A stretch of 64,000 nt of DNA, taken from NCBI GenBank assembly GCA_965224325.1, contig CBDCYT010000012.1, forward strand, positions 310,001-374,000. Direction: 5' to 3'. The translations under genes were made by a program, and so were the position numbers. Numbering within the stretch: the first letter of the stretch is position 1; every line of letters starts with the position of its first letter. Positions 17,783 to 26,407 of the stretch are shown here, in pieces. Below the pieces are notes generated by a model. The model saw only the letters and a list, made by a program, of their open reading frames with translations. It was not told where the DNA came from and ran no database searches. The DNA comes from CBDCMJ01 sp965224325 (GTDB taxonomy: Bacteria; Chloroflexota; Dehalococcoidia; Lucifugimonadales; UBA3495).

Positions 17783-18973
17783 TTGGCGTACCTCTCCCAC
17801 CTCAGCCTCACCAATTTCCGCAACATTCTGGAGCTTGACCTAGACCTGCCCCGCGGCGTGGCAGTGTTCTCCGGTTCCAACGCCCAGGGTAAGACTTCCT
17901 TGCTGGAGGCGGTATATTTGCTGGCCATTGCGCGTTCTTTCCGGGCTGAGAACGAACGTGAAGTGGTGAACTTTCGTGCGGCTGATCTGGGCGGACAGGG
18001 GTTAGTGGGCGGCACCATCGAGAAAAAGGGAGAGCGCCTCCAAGTCTACGTGGGATACCAGTGCTCTCCGGTGTCCGACGCAGAAGGCCGCCCAACGAGA
18101 GGGCTAGGCGCTAGGGACGGCTTCGTCCGCAAGCAGATTCGGGTAAGCCGCATGCCGCGCACCGCGGCTCAGCTGGTGGGCACGGTTAACGCAGTCCTTT
18201 TCACCGCCGCTGATATTGACTTGGTGCAAGGGCCGCCGGCCGGCCGCCGCCGTTTTCTGGACGTTCTCACCTCCCAGGCAGACCCCCTCTATCTGCAAGG
18301 GCTGAAACGCTACCAAAAGGTTGTACAGCAGCGAAACAAACTGCTGAAGCTACTCCAAGACGGCCGCGCGGGCGCTGATGAGTTGGCCTTTTGGAATGAC
18401 GAGCTGGTCCGAGAGGGTTCCTGGATCACGTGGCGGCGCCGGGCGGTTATCAGGGAGTTGGCCCGTTCAGGCGCCCAGCACCACCTGGAATTAGCGGGTC
18501 CTGGAGAGGAATTTACCCTGGCCTACCAGCCCAGCGTGCCCGCAGACGGCAACCTGGAGGACGTGGAGGAACAGTTCCGCCAGTCGCTGGCGGCAGCCGC
18601 GCCCCGGGAGATAGCCACCGCCAGCACGGCGGTGGGGCCCCATCGGGACGATTTCGGCCTGCTGATAGACGAGGTGGATATGGGCACTTTCGGCTCTCGT
18701 GGGCAGGCTCGCACCCTGGCGCTGGCCCTGCGATTGGCGGAGGCGTCCTACTTGAACGCAGTCCGGTCTGAAGCGCCCATCGTTCTATTGGACGACGTGT
18801 TGTCGGAGATGGACTCGGCGCGCCGCAACCGGATATTGGATAAAGCCACCCAATACCAGCAATCACTGATTACCACCACCGATCGCGAGCCCCTACATGC
18901 GTTTTTCGGTCCGTCGGCCACCTATTTCCGGGTGGCCGACGGCGGAGTGAAGCTATGCCCGTCATCCCGGTGA
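17783..18973 (+). CDS. recF: DNA replication/repair protein RecF
   Basis: A 396-residue SMC-like ATPase that loads RecA at gaps with RecO and RecR. Near the N-terminus are LSLTNFRNILELDLDL and the Walker A FSGSNAQGKTSLLEAVYLLA. The ABC signature-like region FGSRGQARTLALALRLAE is followed by Walker B PIVLLDDVLSEMDSARR. The start is TTG at 17783, supported by GGAGGG 9 bases before it. The gene overlaps purL by 19 bases. It is not beside dnaA/dnaN/gyrB here. Confidence 0.96.
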   Translation: MAYLSHLSLTNFRNILELDLDLPRGVAVFSGSNAQGKTSLLEAVYLLAIARSFRAENEREVVNFRAADLGGQGLVGGTIEKKGERLQVYVGYQCSPVSDAEGRPTRGLGARDGFVRKQIRVSRMPRTAAQLVGTVNAVLFTAADIDLVQGPPAGRRRFLDVLTSQADPLYLQGLKRYQKVVQQRNKLLKLLQDGRAGADELAFWNDELVREGSWITWRRRAVIRELARSGAQHHLELAGPGEEFTLAYQPSVPADGNLEDVEEQFRQSLAAAAPREIATASTAVGPHRDDFGLLIDEVDMGTFGSRGQARTLALALRLAEASYLNAVRSEAPIVLLDDVLSEMDSARRNRILDKATQYQQSLITTTDREPLHAFFGPSATYFRVADGGVKLCPSSR

Positions 18974-21216
18974 ACCCGGATATGCCCGCGCCACCGGCAG
19001 CCTCCGTTATTACCGTAGCCCCCGCCATTACCAAGGAAGCACTGGATGAAATAGCCCTCAGTGAAGCCGAATATGGTCTGATCTTGGACGTGCTCGACCG
19101 CGAGCCCAATTCGGTGGAGTTGGGTATGTTCGGCGCTCTCTGGAGCGAACATTGCGGCTATAAGCATTCCAAGCGGCTGCTGCGCTTCTTTCCCAGCAAC
19201 TCCCCACGGGTATTGTCCCAGTCCGGCGCTGAGAACGCTGGGGCGGTGGACATTGGGGACGGCTTGGCGGTGGTTTTCAAAGTCGAATCCCATAACCACC
19301 CCTCGGCGGTGGAGCCAATGCAGGGCGCGGCCACTGGCGTAGGCGGCATAGTGCGTGACATCCTGGCCATGGGCGCCCGGCCCATCGCATTGCTAAACTC
19401 TCTCCGGTTCGGCCCTCTGAGCGAACCCGAGAGCAGGCGCCTGTTTCAAGGGGTGGTCAACGGCATCTCCTGGTACGGCAACTGCATCGGTGTTCCCGAT
19501 GTCGGCGGCGAAATCTACTTCGATGACTCCTACGCCCAGAACCCCTTGGTGAATGCCATGTGCGTCGGCCTGGTCAGCAAGGAGAGGCTGGCCACAGCAG
19601 CGGCGGGCCAGGTTGGCAACGTCATGTTGCTGGTGGGCGCCGGCACGGGCCGGGACGGCATTCACGGCGCTTCCGGACTGGCCTCGCGGACCCTGGACGA
19701 GGAACAAGAACTGCGTCCCACCGTCCAGGTTGGCAATCCGTTCCTGGAGAAAGTGCTCATCGAGGCTTGCTTGGAGGCTCTGGACACGGAGAAAGTTCTG
19801 GCGATACAGGACCTGGGGGCGGCCGGCTTAACTAGCGCCGCCGTGGAATCGGCGTTCCGGGCGCGGCGCGGCGTGCTGTTGGACGTCTCCCGCGTCCACC
19901 GCCGCGAAGAGGACATGACCGGATATGAGGTGATGCTATCTGAGTCACAAGAGCGCATGATCTTGGTGACACGCCCTGACGGCCAGCGGACCATTGAGGA
20001 AGTCTTCGAGAAGTGGGACGTGCCTTGCCACGCCATCGGCGAGGTTACGGCCCAGACTGACGCCCGGGTATTCGACGGGCCAAGCCAAATCGCCAACGTT
20101 CCTATCGGCCACCTGGCCACCCCGCCCCTGTACCGCTTCAACGGCAAGCCGGACCCGGAGTACAAGGACCGGCAGAAGCTGGCGTTGTCCCGGATTCCCT
20201 TGCCTCCCGAGGGACCGGCGGAGGTCCTGCTGAGATTGCTGGCGTCGCCAAATATCGCCAGCAAGGAAAGCGTGTATCGCCAATACGACCATCAGGTGCA
20301 GACCAATACAGTGGTGGGGCCGGGCAGCGATGCGGCGATATTGCGTATCAAGGGCTCCGGGAAGGCAATTGCTTTGTGCATCGACGGCAACGGCCGGTAT
20401 TGCTACTTGGACCCATATCGGGGCGGTCAAATTGCGGTGGCCGAGGTGTGCCGGAACCTCTCATGTTCCGGGGCGGAACCCGTGGCCCTAACCGACTGCC
20501 TCAATTTCGGCAACCCCGAGAGGCCGGAGGTATACCACCAACTAGAGTGGTGCATCCGAGGGATGGCCCGTGCTTGCCGAGTCTTGGGCGTGCCGGTGGT
20601 CAGCGGTAACGTGAGCCTGTACAACGAGACCAGAGATCGGGCCATTTATCCAACCCCCGTGGTGGGCGGGCTTGGAGTCCTGGATGACGTGACCCTTCAT
20701 ACTCAATCGTCGTTCCCCGACGAAGGCCTGGCGGTAGCCTTGCTGGGGCGCAATGATTTGCGCGGCCGGGCAACGGACTTGGCCGGCAGCGAGTACCTGC
20801 AGGTGATTCACGGACTGGTGGCGGGCCGGCCAGCGGTAGACCTCCGCCGGGAGCGGAAGGTTCAGGGACTATGCCGGCAGATGATCAGGGAAGGCGTTGC
20901 CGCTTCGGCCCACGACTGCTCCGATGGAGGTATCGCCGTGGCCCTGGCCGAGTGCTGCATCCAGGGAGGTGTCGGGTTTCACGCCCAGGCTGATCTACAT
21001 AGCCGTTGGGATGGGATGTTGTTTGGTGAAGGTCAATCACGGATCCTCGTGTCGTTGCCGCCGGACCGCTGGCCGGTCTTGGAAGAACTGGCCGATATTG
21101 CCGGTGTTCCCATCCTTCGGCTGGGAACTAGCGGCGGCAGCAGATTGGCCTGGGGCTCCCGGCTGGACTTGTCAGTCCGGGACATCAGTGATGCGTGGCG
21201 GAGGGGCTTGACTTAA
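18955..21216 (+). CDS. purL: Phosphoribosylformylglycinamidine synthase subunit PurL
   Basis: A 753-residue purine-biosynthesis enzyme of the small PurL type, which works with PurQ and PurS. It makes FGAM from FGAR, ATP and glutamine-derived ammonia. The motifs ALWSEHCGYKHSKRLL and FKVESHNHPSAVEPMQGAAT, with MGARPIALLNSLRFG following, are in place. A second ATP-binding half is at residues about 440-740 (CLNFGNPERPEVYHQLEWC, SAHDCSDGGIAVALAECC). ATG at 18955 lies inside the end of recF. No purQ or purS is in the window. Confidence 0.97.
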   Translation: MPVIPVNPDMPAPPAASVITVAPAITKEALDEIALSEAEYGLILDVLDREPNSVELGMFGALWSEHCGYKHSKRLLRFFPSNSPRVLSQSGAENAGAVDIGDGLAVVFKVESHNHPSAVEPMQGAATGVGGIVRDILAMGARPIALLNSLRFGPLSEPESRRLFQGVVNGISWYGNCIGVPDVGGEIYFDDSYAQNPLVNAMCVGLVSKERLATAAAGQVGNVMLLVGAGTGRDGIHGASGLASRTLDEEQELRPTVQVGNPFLEKVLIEACLEALDTEKVLAIQDLGAAGLTSAAVESAFRARRGVLLDVSRVHRREEDMTGYEVMLSESQERMILVTRPDGQRTIEEVFEKWDVPCHAIGEVTAQTDARVFDGPSQIANVPIGHLATPPLYRFNGKPDPEYKDRQKLALSRIPLPPEGPAEVLLRLLASPNIASKESVYRQYDHQVQTNTVVGPGSDAAILRIKGSGKAIALCIDGNGRYCYLDPYRGGQIAVAEVCRNLSCSGAEPVALTDCLNFGNPERPEVYHQLEWCIRGMARACRVLGVPVVSGNVSLYNETRDRAIYPTPVVGGLGVLDDVTLHTQSSFPDEGLAVALLGRNDLRGRATDLAGSEYLQVIHGLVAGRPAVDLRRERKVQGLCRQMIREGVAASAHDCSDGGIAVALAECCIQGGVGFHAQADLHSRWDGMLFGEGQSRILVSLPPDRWPVLEELADIAGVPILRLGTSGGSRLAWGSRLDLSVRDISDAWRRGLT

Positions 21217-21265
21217 CCGGCGCCCCGCGGCTGCGGGTCTCCTGGCCTCCAGTATTATGAGTGTT

Positions 21266-21301
21266 ATTGAGGTTCCCGCCGTTCCACATAGAAACCTCAA
21301 T
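21266..21301. terminator. Inverted repeat after purL, possible terminator
   Basis: ATTGAGGTT (21266-21274) is complementary to AACCTCAAT (21293-21301), giving a 9-bp stem with an 18-base loop 50 bases after the purL stop. No T-run follows, so its role as a terminator is uncertain. Confidence 0.35.
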
Positions 21302-21492
21302 AGAAAGCTCACGGACCGGCCAAGGCGCTTGCCGAGCCCGGGCTCCTGCGTTGACACCCAGTAGGGGCAAGCGTAGCATGGCCCTAGCTTGGCCCCAAGG
21401 ATGCCGTGAGGCTCGCCCCATTTTTGGCGTGGCGGAGCGCTTCCAAGGTCCAGGCAGGCATAGTCCCCCGCCAAGTATGCCGGAGGCGTTGA

Positions 21493-22689
21493 GTGGACGG
21501 TCGCCCGCTGCGCGTGTTGTTTTTGACTCCCTACTTTCTTCCCTACTTGGGCGGTATTGAGCGGGCCATCGAGCAGCTAACCCGCGAGATACAGAAGTCT
21601 CCGGACGTGGAGGCGGTGGGGGTGCTCACCACCAAGTACTCCTTTCCTCGGACCCCGGAGCCCCTTTGGGCGGACCGGGAGACCACGGCCGGCAATATCG
21701 CAATATTCCGTTTGACAGGCTACCCCCGGCGCTCCATTCCCTTGTATTCGGTGCCATTGGTCTGGTTTTCACCTTGGGGGATTCGCCGGTATCTGAAAGA
21801 ATTCAACCCTAACGTCGTCCACTTCGTTGGCGACGGTTGGTTCTGGGGGCACTTCTGGACTTGGCTGTGGTTTCGGCGCCGGGCCCGATTCGTATTCACC
21901 CCGTCTTTCCACACGCTGCCTCTCAGCCGCTGGTGGCTGCGGCCCATAAACGCGTTCATTTGCAACGTAGTGGACAGAGTCATTGCCCTTACCCAAATGG
22001 AGAGCGGGCTAGTGGGCCGCGCCTATTTGACGCCTGGGAGTAAGCGAGGTGTCATCGGCTGGGGCGCGACACCCCCCGAATCCTCCGGTGAGGCCGTAAA
22101 CCCTTCCGCGTCTCTCTTGGGGGCAGGGGCAACAGGAGACTCCGGGCAACTGACTATCTTGTGTGTGGGCCGTCTGGGTCAGCACAAGGGCCAAAGTTGG
22201 CTTCTGGGCGTATATCGAGAAGCCAGACCGCATTTTCAGCATCCAACCCGGCTGGTCCTCATAGGCAGAGACGAGGGCGACCAAGCAAGTATTGCCCAAA
22301 CTATACGGGCTGCCGGCTTGGAAGATGAGGTGATAATTACAGGCGAGGTGCAGGAGGACGAGCTTATTGCTTGGTATTCAAAGTCCCACGTGTTCGCCCT
22401 GTTTTCACACTACGAAGCTTTTGGCTTGGTCTACTTTGAGGCGATGACCCACGGCCTGCCAGTGTTCACTCACGACGTGGGGGCCAACCGAGAACTGCTG
22501 GTGAAGGGCGCCGAGGTAGTCGCTCGGTTCGACCGGCGGGCCGCCGTGGAAAAGCTGGTCAAGTTGGTCAACGACGACGGCTACCGGGCCGCCCTGGGCC
22601 TTGAGGCCCAAAGCTATGCGTTGGCTGAGTTCACGTGGGCTGCCGTGGCAGAGAAATATTTGGAGGTGTATGCGGCCACCGAGCCGTAA
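21493..22689 (+). CDS. Glycosyltransferase family 4
   Basis: A 398-residue GT-B-fold retaining glycosyltransferase. The N-terminal domain starts with LRVLFLTPYFLPYLGGIERA. The C-terminal donor domain has LCVGRLGQHKGQSWLLGVY and the E-x7-E motif in HYEAFGLVYFEAMTHGLPV. It probably transfers a sugar to a lipid, polysaccharide or small acceptor at the membrane; the acceptor is unknown. The start is GTG at 21493. No polysaccharide cluster surrounds it. Confidence 0.9.
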   Translation: MDGRPLRVLFLTPYFLPYLGGIERAIEQLTREIQKSPDVEAVGVLTTKYSFPRTPEPLWADRETTAGNIAIFRLTGYPRRSIPLYSVPLVWFSPWGIRRYLKEFNPNVVHFVGDGWFWGHFWTWLWFRRRARFVFTPSFHTLPLSRWWLRPINAFICNVVDRVIALTQMESGLVGRAYLTPGSKRGVIGWGATPPESSGEAVNPSASLLGAGATGDSGQLTILCVGRLGQHKGQSWLLGVYREARPHFQHPTRLVLIGRDEGDQASIAQTIRAAGLEDEVIITGEVQEDELIAWYSKSHVFALFSHYEAFGLVYFEAMTHGLPVFTHDVGANRELLVKGAEVVARFDRRAAVEKLVKLVNDDGYRAALGLEAQSYALAEFTWAAVAEKYLEVYAATEP

Positions 22690-22826
22690 AGATGGGATGT
22701 TGCCGACAACCCGGATATGACATTCTGTCATTGAATCTGTCACGGGGATATGTTAGCAAATGGCATTGGGCACGGTGCAGTTGGAGAGAACTCCCTGCGT
22801 TGAGATCAAGCTCTACTGGTGTAACT

Positions 22827-23990
22827 ATGCAAGATCAACCACAGCGACTTAGAGTCGCCGAGTTTTTCGCTGGAATCGGACTGGTGCGAAAGGGATTAGA
22901 AGCTGAAGGGTTCGAGGTAATATTCGCGAACGACATAGACGAGACAAAAAGGAGAATATATGAGGCGAACACTGAGCCAGTGAAGTTTGTCCTGTCAGAC
23001 ATCAGGCTGCTGGCGGGGTACGATGTGCCGGATATCGAATTGGCCGTGGCGTCTTTCCCTTGTACCGACGTTTCGGTTGCTGGTGGGCGCGCGGGATTGG
23101 AAGGCAGAAATTCGGGATTGATCCACGAATTCCTGCGTATTGTTGAAGAGATGGGCAGTAGGAAACCGCAAGTCATAGTTCTGGAGAACGTTCTCGGATT
23201 TGCTACTTCAAACGAAGGTGATGACCTCCGAGTCACCATAGCGAAGTTGAACTTCCTTGGATATGTCTGCGACATCATCGTGTTGGACGCCGCCAGATTC
23301 GTACCTCAGAGTCGGCCTAGGTTATTTATAGTCGCGTGGCTTGGAAACCCCGTTGGACCAGAGCTTTTCTTCGCATCGGATGTTCACCCAACTTGGACAC
23401 TCCGGTTCCGGACACGGAATCCACAATTGGTTCTTCGGTCCTTGCAGTTGCCCCCGTTGCCGCATTGTTCCGAAACGCTCGCGGACACGGTAGACAAATT
23501 AGATCAGCACGATTCCAGGTGGTGGTCCAGCGACCGTCTCGAAAAGTTCGTGGATTCGCTGTCCCCTATCCAATCTGCACGGCTGATGACGCTGAAATCG
23601 TCGCCTTTTTTGCATTGGGCTGCAGCCTATCGCAGGACCAGACATAGCAAGGCTGTGTGGGAGATACGAAGCGACGAGATTAGTGGTTGCCTCCGAACGG
23701 GAAAAGGCGGCTCTAGTCGGCAAGCGTTGGTGGAGGCAGGGCGCGATGAAGTTCGAGTTCGTTGGATGACTGCCCGGGAGTACTGCCGTCTTCAGGGCGC
23801 CCCTGACATCGACTTGGGTGGGATTACGGAAAATCAAGGAAGATTCGCGCTTGGGGACGCAGTTTGTGTACCTGCGGTCTCTTGGTTGGCGAGAAACGTT
23901 CTGATTTCGCTACTCTCAGTGATGAATTGTAGAGAGTCTGTTGTGGCGTCAAACGAAGGAACCTATGGTTCAAACGAACGTAAACTTTGA
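22827..23990 (+). CDS. C5-cytosine DNA methyltransferase (type II modification enzyme)
   Basis: A 387-residue Dcm-type methyltransferase. Motif I is VAEFFAGIGLVRKGLE, motif IV is ASFPCTDVSVAGGRAGLEGR with the catalytic Cys, and motif VI is IVLENVLGF. Motif VIII is QSRPRLFIVAW. Motif IX/X is seen in FALGDAVCVPAVSWLARNV. ATG at 22827 opens the homologous region. Its end overlaps the nuclease gene by 26 bases and Vsr follows, so it is the modification half of a restriction system. The recognition sequence cannot be predicted. The gene is visibly AT-richer than its neighbours, which suggests transfer. Confidence 0.93.
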   Translation: MQDQPQRLRVAEFFAGIGLVRKGLEAEGFEVIFANDIDETKRRIYEANTEPVKFVLSDIRLLAGYDVPDIELAVASFPCTDVSVAGGRAGLEGRNSGLIHEFLRIVEEMGSRKPQVIVLENVLGFATSNEGDDLRVTIAKLNFLGYVCDIIVLDAARFVPQSRPRLFIVAWLGNPVGPELFFASDVHPTWTLRFRTRNPQLVLRSLQLPPLPHCSETLADTVDKLDQHDSRWWSSDRLEKFVDSLSPIQSARLMTLKSSPFLHWAAAYRRTRHSKAVWEIRSDEISGCLRTGKGGSSRQALVEAGRDEVRVRWMTAREYCRLQGAPDIDLGGITENQGRFALGDAVCVPAVSWLARNVLISLLSVMNCRESVVASNEGTYGSNERKL

Positions 23991-24612
23991 GCCTCCAGAG
24001 GAAGTGGTCGCTATTCGGCAGGAGTTAGAGCACGCACTCAATTCCCTCGACGATACAGGGAAGCGAGTCGGAGACGCGAAGGCTGGGGTTTATGCTTTCT
24101 ACGATTATGACGGAGAACCGATTTACGTCGGTCAAACGGCAGAGAAACTCAGAGTGAGAATAAGGAGACATCTCACTAACCAGCGGACTGACGCAGTTGC
24201 CATGAATGTCTTAGACCCGTTTGAGGTGGCCGAGGTCGAGATGTGGCCGTTTTGGGACTTAGAAGCCAACCCATCAAAGGATGTGCTTAACTCTGCTGAA
24301 TACACGGTGTACTTTACGGTGTTGCAGAATTCCACATTTGAGGCGGTGTTGAACGAGGCCCCCGTGCCCCCTGCTCCAACTATTGCTTTGCCGACTTCAG
24401 TACGAACAAGGATAGTCCCTTCTCCCATCTTTGAGCGGCGTAAGCACCCCGACATTAGAGTCGCTCGAAGAGCCACAACCATCGCCAAATTGGCGCAAGT
24501 AATCAGCGAACGCCAAGTGAAGCGCGGTTTGAGAAACACACTCTTGATTCAAGCGAAGAGGTTGGAATATTTGGCCGCGCGGCGCCTGGAGGAATTGGCC
24601 AATTCTGGTTAG
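23965..24612 (+). CDS. GIY-YIG restriction endonuclease (Eco29kI-like)
   Basis: A 215-residue nuclease. The GIY-YIG motif is AGVYAFYDYDGEPIYVGQTA (residues about 40-59), followed by VRIRRHLTNQRTDAVAM, where the Arg and His of the active site lie. The catalytic Glu/Asn region is LNSAEYTVYFTVLQNS. In Eco29kI-type enzymes this fold cuts unmethylated palindromes. ATG at 23965 is supported by GAAGGA, and the gene overlaps the methyltransferase. It is the restriction half of the cassette. Specificity is unknown. Confidence 0.8.
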   Translation: MVQTNVNFEPPEEVVAIRQELEHALNSLDDTGKRVGDAKAGVYAFYDYDGEPIYVGQTAEKLRVRIRRHLTNQRTDAVAMNVLDPFEVAEVEMWPFWDLEANPSKDVLNSAEYTVYFTVLQNSTFEAVLNEAPVPPAPTIALPTSVRTRIVPSPIFERRKHPDIRVARRATTIAKLAQVISERQVKRGLRNTLLIQAKRLEYLAARRLEELANSG

Positions 24613-24632
24613 TCGGAGCCAGAAGGGAAACG

Positions 24633-25079
24633 ATGGCCGATAACGTATCCCCACGGGAGCGTAGCAGGACGATGGCGGCGGTCAAGAGCAAGAACACGTC
24701 TTGCGAATTGCGTGTCCGCCGGGCAATACACCAGGCTGGATTTCGATTCAGGTTGTATCGACGGGATGTTCCCGGCAACCCGGATATTTTGCTCCCACGG
24801 TATCGCATGGCAGTTTTTGTTCACGGGTGCTTTTGGCATTGGCATGGTTGCAAACGGTCTAGAATTCCCTCTACCAACACAGAGTACTGGACCTCAAAGA
24901 TCAGCCGAACCATCAAGCGGGACCAAATAAACCGCCGAAATCTCGAATCGTTAGGCTGGGAATACGTTGTAGTGTGGGAGTGCGCCCTTTTATCTGCAAC
25001 TAATGAGTTGATAGGCCGGCTGGACCTCTTGAGGGAAGCGCGCCGGCAAGGGTCAACAGAATGCCGGCCGCAAGCCTAG
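24633..25079 (+). CDS. vsr: Very short patch repair endonuclease Vsr
   Basis: A 148-residue T:G-mismatch nicking endonuclease that repairs deaminated 5-methylcytosine at the site of its partner methyltransferase. The family hallmarks are the N-terminal SPRERSRTMAAVKSKNTSCE, the metal site GNPDILLPRYRMAVFVHGCF and the zinc/aromatic region WHWHGCKRSRIPSTNTEYW. It lies 20 bases after the restriction gene, so all three genes form one operon. Confidence 0.95.
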   Translation: MADNVSPRERSRTMAAVKSKNTSCELRVRRAIHQAGFRFRLYRRDVPGNPDILLPRYRMAVFVHGCFWHWHGCKRSRIPSTNTEYWTSKISRTIKRDQINRRNLESLGWEYVVVWECALLSATNELIGRLDLLREARRQGSTECRPQA

Positions 25080-25115
25080 CTGACGTGAGGGCCTTGTTTG
25101 GCCAGAGGAGTGGAA

Positions 25116-26345
25116 ATGGAACGGAGCGAGCTTCAAGAGGCAGCCCGCAAAATACTCCTGGGCAACCTGCGGCGAGGCGTGGCCGATTGGAACGGGAAAG
25201 AGTTCAATTTCGTTTGCCCTTCCCTTACCGGCTATCCGTTTCAGTGGTTTTGGGACTCCTGTTTCCATGCCATCGCCTTGCTTCACCTGGACCCAGAGCA
25301 GGCCAAGGCGGAGATGCGGACGCTCATGAGCGGAGCCTTGCCCGACGGCTTCATACCGCACATCATTTTTTGGGAGATGGAGAAGCAACCGGATTTCCTG
25401 AGCCGTAATATCGTGGGCCGCACGTCCGATTACTATAGCGCCACCATGCAGCCGCCCATCATAGCCTACACCGTAGAGCGGGTGTACCAAGCCACCGGCG
25501 ACCAGGAATTCTTGGACGAGGCGCTGCCGGTGTTGACGGCGTTTTACCGCTGGCTGCGGGAGGTCCGAGACCCCGATGGCGATGGGCTAATCGCCGTGAT
25601 CCAGCCGGAAGAAGCGGGGACCGACTGCTCTCCCAAATATGATGACGTTCTGGGGCTCGAGGAACTGTCCAATCAGGGCTTCATAGCCGCGTTGAAAAAG
25701 GTCTACGCTGCTTATGAACCCATGCGGGGCGACGACCGCCGGATCCTGGCGGCGGACATCTTCCACTTTGAGGACGTGCTAGTCAATTCCATATACGCTA
25801 TGGGGCTGCGCGCTCTGAGCCGGCTCCTGGGCGGGGCGCCCGAGGCTCTTGAGTTTCAACGGGAGGCGGACAAAACTCGGGACGCACTACTTTCAAAGTG
25901 CTGGGACGAGGAAGCCGGCGCCTTCTTCGACTTATCGGGGGTGTCCGAGACTCCGGTCAAGGTAGTCACCATCAGCTCACTGATGCCCTTGGTGCTGGAA
26001 GACTTGCCCAGACCCATCGTAGAGCGGTTAGTGAATGAATGGCTGACGGCGCCGGAGCATTTCTGGACGACCTACCCGGTGCCCTCGGTGCCTGCATCCG
26101 ACCCCAAGTTCATGCCAGGGAATCCCCGAGGCTTTATTTGGCGGGGGCCAACTTGGATGAACACCAATTGGTTTCTGTCCCATGCCCTGCGAGGCCATGG
26201 CTACCCGGAGCTGGCCGCTGCCATCGTGGAGAAAAGCGTGGAGTGCATTCGGAAATCGGGATTTCGAGAGTACTACCACCCGTTTAACGCAGAGGGGCTT
26301 GGCGCCAGAGATTTTGGATGGTCCACCCTGATCTTGGACATGTAG
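25116..26345 (+). CDS. GH63-like glycoside hydrolase (alpha-glucosidase/mannosylglycerate-hydrolase type)
   Basis: A 409-residue (alpha/alpha)6-barrel protein without a signal peptide. The substrate-site motif GYPFQWFWDSCFHAIALLHL is at residues about 40-60, and the C-terminal FIWRGPTWMNTNWFLSHALR is typical of the GH63/trehalase-like clan members that act on glucosyl- or mannosylglycerate. The conserved acids occur in LGLEELSNQGF and near the C-terminus. The substrate is not certain. ATG at 25116 has GAGGAG upstream. It lies 36 bases after vsr but its base composition matches the host genes, so it is probably not part of the restriction cassette. Confidence 0.8.
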   Translation: MERSELQEAARKILLGNLRRGVADWNGKEFNFVCPSLTGYPFQWFWDSCFHAIALLHLDPEQAKAEMRTLMSGALPDGFIPHIIFWEMEKQPDFLSRNIVGRTSDYYSATMQPPIIAYTVERVYQATGDQEFLDEALPVLTAFYRWLREVRDPDGDGLIAVIQPEEAGTDCSPKYDDVLGLEELSNQGFIAALKKVYAAYEPMRGDDRRILAADIFHFEDVLVNSIYAMGLRALSRLLGGAPEALEFQREADKTRDALLSKCWDEEAGAFFDLSGVSETPVKVVTISSLMPLVLEDLPRPIVERLVNEWLTAPEHFWTTYPVPSVPASDPKFMPGNPRGFIWRGPTWMNTNWFLSHALRGHGYPELAAAIVEKSVECIRKSGFREYYHPFNAEGLGARDFGWSTLILDM

Positions 26346-26407
26346 CGGGAATCAGAGGCGTTGGTCGCTGGCGGCCCGGAGCGGACCGGCTTCCAGTTCC
26401 TTCAGTT

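Noticed and set aside
21310..21480. Structured RNA (RNase P or SRP RNA) before the glycosyltransferase gene
   Set aside because: Short GC-rich pieces looked suggestive, but none of the universally conserved RNase P or SRP motifs can be found.
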